10,000 nucleotides of DNA from Chrysomallon squamiferum (GCA_012295275.1 CM022666.1:14085606-14095605); one strand, 5' to 3'; shown: positions 1-9,461, counted from the stretch's first letter. Numbers and translations: made by a program. The notes: generated by a model from the letters alone, not told the origin.

Positions 1-237
1 TTTTTTTTTTTTTTTTTTTCACGGAGTAATATATCATAGATTAAATTTTTTTAAATAATTATGAATAGAAAAAAAGAGACGCTTAATTGCACTTTTTTTT
101 TTTTTTTTTTTTGACGAAATATAAGGTTCTGTACCAAGAACGGCTACTTTCAACAGTTTTCTGAATAAATAAGATTTATGATAAAATAGTCATAAACTGA
201 GATAATGATTTAGCTGTGGCAGAAATGGATAACAGAT

Positions 238-351
<114 letters not shown>

Positions 352-414
352 ACGGAGACAAAAAGAGAATAAGAGGCGGAGAAAGAGAGATATAGAGACA
401 AACAGAACGAAACA

Positions 415-416
<2 letters not shown>

Positions 417-448
<32 letters not shown>

Positions 449-563
449 ATGATGATGGTAATGATTATGGTGATGATGACGATGAAGAATGATATTTATT
501 CATTACTATTAGTAGTAGTAATAGTAGTAGTAGTTGTAGTAGCAGTACTAGTAGTAGTAGTAT
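417..563. repeat. TTA and TAG trinucleotide tracts
   Basis: A pure TTA/ATT run spans about 417-448. After a GATGAT-rich spacer, an imperfect TAG/TAC tract spans about 509-563. The frames are open only because the repeats lack stops in certain registers. Confidence 0.9.
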
Positions 564-587
564 TTTGCAAAAGAAACTTCAAAATAC

Positions 588-754
588 CTGTACTGAAAAA
601 TTGTGTTCGCCGGTATAGGACACTGAGTAACCATAGCAACACCATCCATATGCTCATATCCTGTCATGCGCATTCCATGCCAATGAATAGACAACCCTCC
701 AGTATTCTGTAGCATATTGTGTACATTTACTACTACCAAATCATCTTTACATAC
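588..754 (-). CDS. Laccase-like multicopper oxidase, gene A exon 3 (first copper-binding motif)
   Basis: This exon is the start of the first cupredoxin (plastocyanin-like) domain. Read on the minus strand in phase 0, it gives 55 codons that begin VCKDDLVVVNVHN and contain IHWHG, then YEHMDGVAMVTQCPI, and end TIFQY plus a split AG. In multicopper oxidases the two histidines of H-W-H-G belong to the type 2/type 3 trinuclear copper cluster that reduces oxygen, and MDGV..TQCPI is the family block that follows. The acceptor is a T-rich tract ending TTGTCAG at 756-755. The donor is CAG|GTATTT with the intron starting at 587, leaving phase 2. A phase 0 join to exon 2 rebuilds the family sequence PGPAIH-VCKDD. 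The motif lies near residues 129-132 of the spliced protein. The remaining copper ligands (HxH of the next exon, and the C-terminal HCH block) lie beyond the left edge. Third positions are AT-rich, unlike exon 2. Family assignment is very secure; substrate is unknown. Confidence 0.93.
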
Positions 755-980
755 CTGACAACAGAAATAAAAATAAAGACTTAAATAAATTCATTCATGT
801 ATGCTGAAATCAAAAAAAAGAAAAAGAAAAAAAAAGTCAATCAGAAAATGAATGAGAGAAATAAAGAATTTAACAATGACAGATATATAAAATTGTGATG
901 CATCCACTTTGTTCTGATGTCAGCAAACTAAATAATAATGACACAGACGACAGCAATAACTATGGTAACAGTAGTAATAA

Positions 981-1280
981 TATTAGTAATATCACTAGTA
1001 GTAATAGTATTAATATCACTAGTAGTTGTAATAGTAATAGTAGTAATAACACTAGTAGTAGAAGTAGTAGTAGTTGTAATAGTAATAGTAGTAGCAGCAG
1101 CAGCAACTTCAGTAGCAGTAGTAGTAGTAGTAGTAGTAGAAGACGAATTAGTAGTAACAATAATAGTAGCAGCAGTTGTAGTATCGCCAACGCAGTATCT
1201 GTGGTAGTAGTAGTAGTAGTCGTAGTAGTGGTAGTAGTAGCAGTAGCAGTAGTAGTAATGGTGATGGTGATGGTGGTGGT
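981..1280. repeat. Degenerate TAG/AGC/GTG trinucleotide field
   Basis: About 300 bp of imperfect trinucleotide repeat. The unit drifts from TAG/AAT through AGC to GTA/GTG and GAT. Every frame without stops gives homopolymer-like Ser/Asn, Val or Leu runs, so none is taken as coding. Confidence 0.93.
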
Positions 1281-1344
1281 AGCATGTCGATGAGATGACA
1301 GATCAAATGTTCATTCTACGCAATACAAAATCGAATCGAGAGTT

Positions 1345-1375
1345 ATCCATCCATCCATTCATCCATCCATCCATC
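1345..1375. repeat. (ATCC)n microsatellite
   Basis: About seven tandem ATCC units with one ATTC variant. Confidence 0.92.
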
Positions 1376-1918
1376 ACACAAATTTAATTAATCACACAGT
1401 ATGTAGTGCATGAGTGCGTAAATAAGAGATCTGAAACATTCCTGTATGCCTGAGCTGAGTAACCTATTCTGAGTTCAAATAGCGACAGGTTTAAGTTCAA
1501 GGTTGAATGTTAATCTGCTGTGTCTCATCATTTCTGCCATCAATGCTTCAGGGCCGATTTATTCACCGGATTTTTTATTGCTGTTGCTGTTGTTGTTGTG
1601 GTTATTGTTGTTGATGATTTAAATGTATCGTTTTGTCGATGCTGAGATATGATGTTCAGAGTAGTAGATCCAGTGATGAGTCTCGATTGACATTTGTTGT
1701 GTTTGTCTAGAGGCTGTCTGGTTTGACTGTATAATCAAGGTTGTGACTGGATTTCAGTCTGCTGTCGGACCCTACCGAGTGAAACTAGTTGAAAAGTTAG
1801 GTAAGAAGATACAGTGCACAGAGTTAGACTGAGTGAAATAGCCAGACACAGAGGAAAATAGAGACATAGAGAGACAGACAGAGAGAGTGAGGCAGGCAGA
1901 GACAGAGTGAGTGAGAGT

Positions 1919-2031
<113 letters not shown>

Positions 2032-2096
2032 ATGAGGTACATACTGACACACACATATAAATAAACATACATGCAGACATAGACAAATGCAAAAGT

Positions 2097-2450
2097 CAAC
2101 GAATAAATGAACGAATGAACAAAACAATAAATGAACGGTTGGACGAATGAGCAAATAAGTGAATGAATGAATGAATAAATAAAATAATGAAGAATAAAGA
2201 AAAATGAACGAATGAGCTAACAAACGAACAAACGAAAGAAAGAAAGAAAGAATGAATGAATGAATGAATGAATGAATGAATGAATGAATGAATGAATGAG
2301 TTAACAAACGAACAAAAGAAAAAAGAAAAAAAATGAATGAATGAATGAATGAATGAAAAAGAAAGAATGAATGACTAATGAAAGAATGAGCTAACAAACG
2401 AACAAACGAAAGAAAGAAAACTAGAAAGAATGGATGAATGAATGAACGAA
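2097..2450. repeat. (TGAA)n tetranucleotide array with nested higher-order repeat
   Basis: The TGAA tetramer recurs throughout, purest at about 2250-2298 and 2333-2356. Longer phrases resembling GAGCTAACAAACGAACAAACG recur near 2215, 2298 and 2389, which suggests duplication of blocks larger than the tetramer. On the minus strand it reads as Phe/Ile/His/Ser repeats fused to the exon A2 frame, which is read-through into intron and not protein. Confidence 0.93.
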
Positions 2451-2460
2451 TGAGACTGAC

Positions 2461-2681
2461 GTGTATTGCTGGACCAGGTAACATTCTGTTCACGGTGACT
2501 GCCGGCCTGCCCACGCCGTCTGCTGCTGCACATCCGGGTCTTTTGCAGTCTGTGACGTTGAAAGGGCAGTCGCCGCATTCCACGCCAAGCACGTAGTAGT
2601 TCTCGACTGTGAAGTTGTACACACACGTCATGACGTCATTCTCTTCCGGACAGTTACGAATGCAGGGGTGATTCGTATAAC
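2461..2681 (-). CDS. Laccase-like multicopper oxidase, gene A exon 2 (cysteine-rich N-terminal module)
   Basis: This 221-nt exon encodes about 74 residues including YTNHPCIRNC, CVYNFTVENYYVL, CGDCPFNVTDCKRPGC, AADGVGRP and NRMLPGPAIH. The spaced cysteines (HPC..C, C.Y.F, C..CP.N..DC.RP.C) followed by DGV and PGP.I are the N-terminal signature of animal secreted laccases and precede the first cupredoxin domain. The acceptor AG is at 2683-2682 (TTTAATTAG) in phase 1. The donor is CAC|GTCAGT with the intron starting at 2460, phase 0. An ATG at 2631 lies inside the exon, but the frame stays open and conserved upstream to the acceptor, so it is not the start. Reading the frame on past 2460 gives only TTCA-repeat translation, so that continuation is intron. 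N-F-T and N-V-T are possible N-glycosylation sites, in keeping with secretion. Length and both intron phases equal those of exon 2 of gene B. Confidence 0.93.
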
Positions 2682-2747
2682 CTAATTAAATAACTGACCT
2701 TTTCATTTTACAATTTAACACAACAGTAATACTATTAGTAACAGAGA

Positions 2748-2819
2748 AATAGTAGTAGTAGTAGTAGTAGTAGTATTTGTAGTAGCAGTAGTGATGATGG
2801 TAATACTGTAGTGGTAGTG

Positions 2820-2858
<39 letters not shown>

Positions 2859-2862
2859 CTGA
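2748..2862. repeat. TAG trinucleotide tracts
   Basis: Two blocks of TAG repeat (about 2748-2776 and 2808-2860) are separated by degenerate TAG/GTG/GAT sequence. Confidence 0.93.
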
Positions 2863-2947
2863 TAAATATAATAGTAGTAGTACTAATGGCAGCCATTTAT
2901 CATGCTACAGGCCGACACAATGTGCAACAAATTATTTTCAATATTTA

Positions 2948-2982
<35 letters not shown>

Positions 2983-3004
2983 TATTATTATTATTATTAT
3001 TATT
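2948..3004. repeat. (TTA)n microsatellite
   Basis: About 57 bp of ATT repeat with one register slip near 2980. Confidence 0.94.
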
Positions 3005-3300
3005 GATGTCGAAAACAACAAATGAAATATAGATAGACCGAGCGGTATATATAGGTAGATAGATAGATTTTATTTTCAATATTAATCTGATTCAACAACA
3101 TTCAAATTCATATTTACTTATTAAAATTAAGAATATTTAAATTATACTTGTCATACTCTTTATTTACACTGACAATAAATTTATTTATTGCTCATATTTT
3201 TACTCCTTTTCGAGTTTTTGGCTTTCCACCTTAGGGATACAGCCATTTGTATAGTTAAAAATAATACTTAAAAAACCTAGCTAATCGTAACCACACTTAC

Positions 3301-3394
3301 TTTGAACATTGGCTATTAATCCGGGAGACGAGCGACTAAGAAAACATACACAGAACGTAACAAATCTCCAATCAACTTTGAGATGACTTTCCAT
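3301..3394 (-). CDS. Gene A exon 1: start codon and probable signal peptide
   Basis: This short exon was found by looking upstream of exon 2 for a phase 1 donor preceded by an open frame and an ATG. The ATG is at 3394-3392 in a good context (GAACATGG, A at -3), with an in-frame TGA 9 nt upstream. Thirty-one codons follow, beginning MESHLKVDWRFVTFCVCFL and ending ANVQ. One extra base (A) then precedes a strong donor, A|GTAAGT, at 3300-3295. Splicing to exon 2 creates a Ser codon and gives ANVQ-S-YTNHPC. The hydrophobic stretch at residues 11-19 is short but fits a signal peptide, as expected for a secreted oxidase. Phase and position mirror exon 1 of gene B. No transcript evidence is visible; a different first exon remains possible, and a second strong donor lies just upstream at 3421. 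Confidence 0.66.
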
Positions 3395-3504
3395 GTTCAA
3401 CGTTCAGATAAAAATACTTACGTTTGTCCTGAAAATATGCGAGGAATGTTTTAAGTCAAACTGACCATCAAAACGTCACAGATCTATTAACGACGGACAA
3501 GTAA

Positions 3505-3521
3505 TAATTAACAGTTAATTA
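3505..3521. promoter_or_regulatory. TAATTA-type inverted repeat upstream of gene A
   Basis: TAATTAAC-A-GTTAATTA is a perfect 8-bp inverted repeat around one base. TAATTA is the core bound by many homeodomain proteins. It lies about 111 bp upstream of the gene A start codon. A regulatory role is inference only; AT-rich DNA yields such sites by chance. Confidence 0.3.
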
Positions 3522-3603
3522 ATCATGTAGGTGTGATATTATTGACGTATGTGAAAAGAAGCCTTCAGCTATAATAGTTTGATGTATTTATGCGGACAGG
3601 GCG

Positions 3604-3619
3604 TGTTTATTAATAAACA
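3604..3619. promoter_or_regulatory. 16-bp palindrome with paired forkhead-like sites
   Basis: TGTTTATTAATAAACA is a perfect palindrome. Each arm holds TGTTTAT, which matches the forkhead (FOX) core RTAAAYA in opposite orientation. It sits about 210 bp upstream of the gene A ATG. The match is seen directly; binding is not shown. Confidence 0.32.
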
Positions 3620-3760
3620 TAAGTGTAGAAAATAATTAGGTTCTGAACTGTCTCGTTTCATTGTAATTCAGAGCTTTTCTTTTCTTTTTTTACATTTTGA
3701 AATTGTGATGTGCTTAAAGTGTACGGCTACTGTTCTTACTGTTACTGCTGCTACTGTTTT

Positions 3761-3761
3761 A

Positions 3762-3792
<31 letters not shown>

Positions 3793-4030
3793 GCTACTAC
3801 TACTACTACTACTACTATTACTACTACTGCTGAAAGAGAAAACAAAATTATAACCTTATACATAATAAGTCACTCTTTCTTTTATTATTACTATTATTAC
3901 TACTACAATATCATTTCTACTACTACTACTACTACTATTACCACTGCTGCTACTTCTGCTTCCACTACTACTATTAGTGTTAATGTTACTATTCCTATTA
4001 CTAAAGCTGCTATTACTACTACTGTTACCA
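3761..4030. repeat. TAC trinucleotide tracts
   Basis: The purest block is 3761-3830. A more degenerate ACT/ATT/GCT field runs from about 3885 to 4030. This is the reverse-complement register of the TAG tracts found in the gene A introns. Confidence 0.92.
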
Positions 4031-4131
4031 CTGCTAACACACAGCGCCCACTTCTGTGTTATATCTTGTACAGCTTTTCTTCGGCTAGAAGAGAAAATGT
4101 TTTCAAATTTTGTGTACATTTCATTCCTGCC

Positions 4132-4132
<1 letters not shown>

Positions 4133-4212
<80 letters not shown>
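4133..4212. repeat. (TC)n microsatellite
   Basis: About 80 bp of pure TC, followed to about 4310 by degenerate CT-rich sequence. It is the only large dinucleotide tract in the window with pyrimidines on the plus strand. It lies near the middle of the intergenic region. Confidence 0.97.
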
Positions 4213-4214
<2 letters not shown>

Positions 4215-4924
4215 ACATTCCGCCTCTGTCATATCTCTGTCGCTCTTTCTCTCTGATTCTGAAACTGTCTATCTCTCATTTTCTCTCTTTGTCTCTCTGT
4301 CTCTCAACCATTTTCTTTTCTGACCCTTTCCTCAAAGGCACTTGAGTAAAGTAACACCTCTCCTTCCATCCTGTCCTCAGCCGAAGCCCAGAAATACTCA
4401 GACATATTGAGAAAACAAGGGAAGTAATTAATCGTGTTTCTTTAGTGTGAATAGCCAGATTATTATTTTAAAATACGACAACAACTCACTTCATTATGTA
4501 GAAATGAAGAGGTCTTAATATTACCTCATATTACATAATGCATAGCACTACTTTATCATACATACCTGTATTCAGATCATTTGCATACGTAGTTATACAG
4601 CTCTGACCTACAGATACGAGTATTAATTCGGGTGTTTCCGTCACGGTTTTAGCGTGCCTGTCGGAGGTTTTCGCCTGTTGTTATTTCTTAAATCATTATT
4701 TATCCGCAAGACCGGATTAACTCCATTAATTGGATGAAAGAGTGACGTAATATTAAATCAGTCATGCTTAAAATGCCGAGGGATGAAATCACTGAGGCGG
4801 AAAGATGATTCGTGTTTATTTGCACGGTTAGGTGAATCAGAGCTGTTTGTGATATACAGAACATCTGAATAATAGTATTTAGGTTTGACCTATTGTATAC
4901 ATAATTACAAAATGATTGTGAATA

Positions 4925-4997
4925 TACATGTGTGTATATATGTATGAGTATATATGTATATGGTATATTACAGAAAACATATATATAAAATATATTT
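4925..4997. repeat. TATATG-rich low-complexity patch
   Basis: Short runs of TATATG/TATGTA and TATATA alternate over about 70 bp. It could contain TATA-like sequence but no clear core promoter can be picked out. Confidence 0.6.
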
Positions 4998-5416
4998 AGA
5001 CATACACCCTACTGTTACACAAAGCACATTTCCATGTCTTTACAAGAGACTGTATGTTTTGTGTATAATTATATGCGTGTTTTAGTGCGTGCACACTTGT
5101 GCGAAAGTATGTTTGTGAACATACTATTACATGCATATTTGTCCTTCTTTTGGTTATAAATATGCATCTCTATGTAATTAAATTAGAATGAAGTATATCA
5201 TTTCTACATGAAATTAAAAGTCCTGTTTATCAACGACTACGCATTCAATTAAATTTAAAACGTGTTGTGTGACGTTAGAGATTACGGCATATAATAATAA
5301 ACAGTTGTCAAAGTTAGCGATAGCTGGCTGTTTACAAAAACTTCTGTTCCTCCTTTTCGGGTGAGCGGGTTTTTACGACGCAAGCCGAAACGAGAAAGTT
5401 CAGTGTAGATTTCAAG

Positions 5417-5501
5417 ATGGGTCAGACAGACGCTCGCTTGTTGTGTCTCCTGTTTTTCTTGCTAACTTTTTTACATTTCTCAGAACCGAGTCGATATTTA
5501 G
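5417..5501 (+). CDS. Laccase-like multicopper oxidase, gene B exon 1 (signal peptide)
   Basis: The ATG at 5417 lies in a good context (CAAGATGG, purine at -3). It is followed by 28 codons reading MGQTDARLLCLLFFLLTFLH then FSEPSRYL, plus one base. Residues 8-21 form a strongly hydrophobic h-region after the charged D5 and R7, with polar residues after it: a classical secretory signal peptide. The exon ends at a near-perfect donor, G|GTAAGT, at 5502, in phase 1. Joining to the acceptor at 9461 gives a GAT (Asp) codon and the continuous reading SRYL-D-YKTHPC. This leads directly into the cysteine-rich laccase module. The 85-nt length is too short to stand out as an ORF. The intron that follows is about 3.96 kb. 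Confidence 0.82.
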
Positions 5502-6717
5502 GTAAGTCGGTTTAATATTTGTTATTGATCATGCATGATTGTTAAAAGTTATTATTTTTATATTTCTGTATCGGGTTTTGAAAAAAAAAAAAAAAATCAA
5601 AATTTTGTCTTGAATAATTCGCTCGGCAGACGAAACATCACAAAAAGCAGACGACAGAGAATATAATGCCTACGCGCATTAGCATACATTTTGTACCGGA
5701 TTTGTAATTTATTATTTCGTTGAGCAAGTGCACTCAACTTTCTCACGTCACAGTGTTTATGTGATCATAAATTTGTTTTGATGAAATTTCTTTGGTTAAA
5801 AGAAGAAAAAATAGATGAATAAGAAAAGTAAAAGAATATATACCTATAAAATTATTCTTTCGGTCAAGACTTTATAATTATTTTATTATCAAGTTAAGAA
5901 GAAGAAGAAGGAGAAAAAGAAAGAAAGAAAAAAAAAAGGACAAAGAAAACTAATATAACTGAAATAAATTAATAGCTTTATATTTTATTTTCTGCACCTG
6001 TATTTATAATTAGAAATTTGTTTCAATAAATTATAATATTTATTTTGACAGTACACGACATATATCATTCTTTCATTCATTCTTTTCATGCCTTCGTTCC
6101 TTCATTCTTTTAGTCCGTTCTTTGTTCATTCTCATTGATTTTCTTTTCATCTTTCTCTTTTCACTGTTTATATATTCAATACTGCATATATAAAACTCAT
6201 AAGAAAAGATTAACTGATGATTGGTCGATGCTAGATCGAATCTCGTTTTCGTCTGCAGTAGTTCATTCCCGTTTCAAACGAACGAGCTAGAATCACCTTA
6301 AAAAGTTTTGTTTTTACAAGTTTTGTCTGAAAGGAATAAATTTTATAATATTGTGTTTTGCTAGTGGGAGGAAAAATGCTGGTATTTTCGTCTCAAACTT
6401 GTATGTAAACATTCCAAACGTCGGATACTTCGAAACCTTCAGGCGCTAATCAAATTACTCTTGAATGTTTCATTGCGCGAAATGAACTTTACTTTTTGTA
6501 TTTTTTTTTTTTCTACGATTAACCTGTTGTAATTAAATAAATCGGATTTTTATGACAAGAGAAAAAGAATATTTATTTCTTACTTATTTTCAACTATTGT
6601 TCACGTTACTTTTGAAGGAAAATTCTGAGTATTTTTAGGATATATTGTGTCAGTTGCAATAAGCACATTTATCGTCTCCACATTATCATAAAGGCATATC
6701 AATATATAGGTACATAG

Positions 6718-7083
<366 letters not shown>

Positions 7084-7379
7084 TGATGGACGGATGCTAA
7101 AAAAACAAATAATTAGGCAGACATGTGTACAGACAGACAGAAACAGACACAGAATTTGTAAGAATGGAAATAAAGGAAAAAGAAGAAGGCATATCAATTT
7201 ATTATCATAAAGAATTGTTGTTAATGTTTACTCATACTACTGAGCATATAGTTCAGTAGTTATTTATTTTTACTTACTAACTTACTTTTATTAAATTTTA
7301 TTTCTTGATATTTCTATAGCAAAATTTATTTACTTATTTCTTCCCAGCTACCTTTATAACAACTATAGATATTTTTTTA

Positions 7380-7420
7380 TATATATTATTTTATTTATTT
7401 ATTTACTTTTTTATTTACTT

Positions 7421-7463
<43 letters not shown>
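7380..7463. repeat. (TTTA)n microsatellite
   Basis: A TTTA tetramer array, purest at about 7421-7463, with a degenerate leader containing TTTACTTT variants. Confidence 0.93.
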
Positions 7464-7464
<1 letters not shown>

Positions 7465-7734
7465 ATTAAACCACAAATCCAAACAGAAGCTGGCCATCAC
7501 ATAACAAGTTTGAAAGGGGACACAAGAGAAATCTAATAACTTTATTTATACTTTCTTTTTATTTTCTGAAATATGAAGACGCTAAAAAAAAAAAAAATCT
7601 TGCTCTTACCCGCTTATTCAGATGTATGTCAGATTTGTAAGTAACGCCTTTGGCTGTTGAAATGGTTCGTTTTGACTCATCACGTTCACAAGGTCATTCA
7701 TTTTTTCAAAACGTTAAAGCTTAAAGACGTCATA

Positions 7735-8095
7735 TTGCTGTGTTGTGTAATGTAGAGTAGTGAGTGTAGTGTAGTGTTGTATGGTGTTGTGCAGTGCATT
7801 CTAGTGAGTTTAGTGTAGTGTAGTGTAGTGTAGTGTAGTGTAGTATAGTGTAGTGTAGTGTAGTGTAGTGTAGTGTAGTGTAGTGTAGTATAGTGTAATT
7901 TATTGTAATATAATGTAGTATAGTGTAATATAACGTAATATAAAATACAATGTAGTGTCATGTAGCACAGTACAGTAGAACATATTGAAGTGTACTGTAG
8001 TGTAACATACTTATGATATGATATGGCATTGCATAGCATGGTAATAAACGGCATTATATCGTATGGTATGATTTATCATTGTATTGTATAATAAA
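7735..8095. repeat. (TAGTG)n pentanucleotide array with degenerate flanks
   Basis: The TAGTG unit is nearly pure across about 7809-7890. On both sides it decays into related pentamers such as TAATG, TATTG, TAGCA and TGGTA, out to about 7735 and 8095. Fifteen-base periodicity (three full units) makes one minus-strand frame open, reading Tyr-Thr-Thr-Leu-His repeats; this is a repeat translation, not a gene. Confidence 0.9.
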
Positions 8096-8517
8096 ATATA
8101 CGTTAATCAAAGCTGCATCTGTTTTCTTCATTATTTGCGTTTTGCGACTATTTCACTAAACAAGCTCTTTAATACAACATTCTACGAGACAGTTTAATGT
8201 TTACGACTGTTGGTACCAAATCGACGTCTACTATCGCAGTTCTCACAAGAACAAAAAAATAACGTATTCAGCACGGCTTTGAAAACAAAAGCAGCTCTGT
8301 ATTCCTATTTACTTATTTCTCCACCATTCAGTCACGTTTTTTTTCTCTGAAAACAGTACGTTACTATGAATACGATTGCAGGAATTAGGGCAGCGGATTT
8401 AAAATGTAATATATTAATCAACGATGTTGAAGGAAAATATTTGGTAAACATCTACATGACCCTGTAAGTGATTCATCCGCTCAGATTCAGGTAGAGGTCA
8501 TTCAAATTAAGAACCTT

Positions 8518-8594
8518 GTCCTAGTTTAATATTAAAATACAGAGCAGTGTCCCAGTTTAATATTAAAATTGGGTTCAGTGTCCTGATTTAATGT
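8518..8594. repeat. 31-bp tandem repeat, two full copies and one partial
   Basis: Copies start at 8518, 8549 and 8580, exactly 31 bp apart, each opening GTCC(T/C) and continuing AGTTTAAT or GATTTAAT. The first two share CAGTTTAATATTAAAAT-like sequence with few differences; the third is truncated after about 15 bp. This is a short recent tandem duplication. Confidence 0.82.
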
Positions 8595-9069
8595 ATGTTT
8601 GCGTACACATGAATTGAGCCGGCTCTTGTAAACATCGTGTTATAGAATCTGAGTAGGCTGTTACATGTTTGTGTTAGTTCTTTGTTTCGTCTGTTTGAAG
8701 AGTGACTCAATAAGACGTTACGAGACTTTATTCTTCTTTACCTAGATCACGAGAAACTGTTCAAGTGTGACTAGATGAATAAAACCTGTAACTGAAAGTA
8801 GATAAATAGAAGAGAAAAAGAGAAAGAAAAAAAAGAAAAAAAAAAAAAATGGAAATTAGACATTTATGTTAATAATAATCTTCGTTTGTGATCTATAGTT
8901 GTCTGTTTGTGTGTTTGCGTTTGTGCCTGTTTCTGCGTTTTCTTGTGTGTCATTGTGTTTTTAAGCCTGAATATCTATGTACTTATGTAAATATATACGC
9001 ATATAATTGTATGTACCTGCGTACATAAATCATTTAAATAAATACAACCCTCAGGAAGTTTTAATAATA

Positions 9070-9386
9070 CAGGTACCGGACCAATTATCCGGACTCCTTG
9101 GGGCCATTCCGGATTTCGGGATATTCCGGTTTTCTGGTATCAAGGCATCTAAATACGTAAATAATTAGGCATAAACATTTTAAAAATAAAAACATAAAGA
9201 AAATTGACGATATACAACTGTGGCGATTCGACACGTAAACAAGGCGGCGAGTGAATGAACGCCACGCGGCTTGAAAGAGTAGTTCCGGTCTGGCGAGGAC
9301 AACACCCACGCGCGCGAACTATGAAAAAATTCCCGTTTTTTGTTCTTCCCGGAATTCCGGACGCCGGATAATTGGTCCGGTACCTG
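9070..9386. mobile_element. Non-autonomous inverted-repeat transposon (pogo/Tigger-like MITE)
   Basis: The left end CAGGTACCGGACCAATTATC continues to CCGG at 9092, and its exact reverse complement closes the element at 9364-9386, giving 23-bp perfect terminal inverted repeats. TA flanks both ends (9068-9069 and 9387-9388), as expected for a TA target-site duplication of the Tc1/mariner-pogo superfamily. CAG-starting termini and iterated TTCCGG/ATCCGG motifs inside the ends recall pogo/Tigger-type elements. The 317-bp interior has no transposase; an open minus-strand frame of 74 codons in it shows no recognisable domain. It sits in gene B intron 1, 75 bp before the exon 2 acceptor. Superfamily is inferred from the TA and CAG ends. 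Confidence 0.88.
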
Positions 9387-9461
9387 TATTGTCAGTCCGA
9401 CAGTTCAAATCATTACTATAACAGACGTTTTTATATAAAATATTTCTCTTCATTTCTCTAG

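Larger units (their letters stand above)
2682..3300 (-). other. Gene A intron 1 (619 bp)
   Basis: This is a phase 1 intron between the signal-peptide exon (donor GTAAGT at 3300-3295) and exon A2 (acceptor TTTAATTAG). It carries a TAG tract at about 2750-2860, a TTA tract at about 2950-3004 and a short ATAG run near 3053-3068. The rest is AT-rich unique sequence with no other feature that I can see. Confidence 0.68.
3395..5416. promoter_or_regulatory. Divergent intergenic region between the two laccase-like genes
   Basis: This 2,022-bp stretch separates the start codons of gene A (minus) and gene B (plus), so both promoters and both 5' UTRs must lie in or near it unless non-coding upstream exons exist. 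The gene A side (3395-3760) is unique AT-rich sequence with two small palindromes. The middle (about 3760-4310) is repeat: TAC tracts then CT. The gene B side (4311-5416) is unique, with a TATATG-rich patch (about 4925-4995) and a TATAAA at 5155-5160, 257 bp before the gene B ATG. An arthropod-type initiator-like TCAGTG at 5400-5405 sits just before the gene B ATG. None of these proves a transcription start. No CpG-island-like segment is seen. Confidence 0.55.

Noticed and set aside
1-112. Poly-T runs (1-19, 93-112) as reversed poly-A tails of retrotransposons
   Set aside because: No element body or target duplication is visible next to either run, and homopolymers are common throughout the window.
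895-1293. Ser/Asn, Val and Leu homopolymer frames on both strands
   Set aside because: All come from a degenerate trinucleotide tract that is open in several frames at once, which is typical of repeats, and they lie inside gene A intron 2.
1471-1483. GAGTTCAAATAGC, resembling a tRNA B box and so a possible tRNA-derived SINE
   Set aside because: No matching A box, cloverleaf or SINE tail could be found nearby; a single loose match is not enough.
2631-2638. Perfect TGACGTCA, a CRE-type palindrome
   Set aside because: It falls inside the coding exon A2 (Asp-Val-Met region), so coding constraint and chance are sufficient explanations; it is also about 0.75 kb downstream of the gene A start.
3856-4345. 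Open frames over the TAC and CT tracts in the intergenic region
   Set aside because: Composition is wholly repeat-driven and overlapping frames on both strands are open, so there is no support for a gene.
7735-7925. Possible CRISPR-like or telomeric array in the TAGTG region
   Set aside because: Units are contiguous pentamers without spacers, and the unit is not a known animal telomere hexamer.
7698-8054. 118-codon Tyr-Thr-Leu-His repeat protein
   Set aside because: It is the minus-strand reading of the TAGTG pentamer array. The periodic peptide follows from the 15-nt register and the flanks show the same decaying repeat.
9085-9309. 74-codon minus-strand frame inside the MITE
   Set aside because: It overlaps the inverted terminal repeat, has no transposase motif and reads across non-coding MITE sequence; chance openness is the better explanation.
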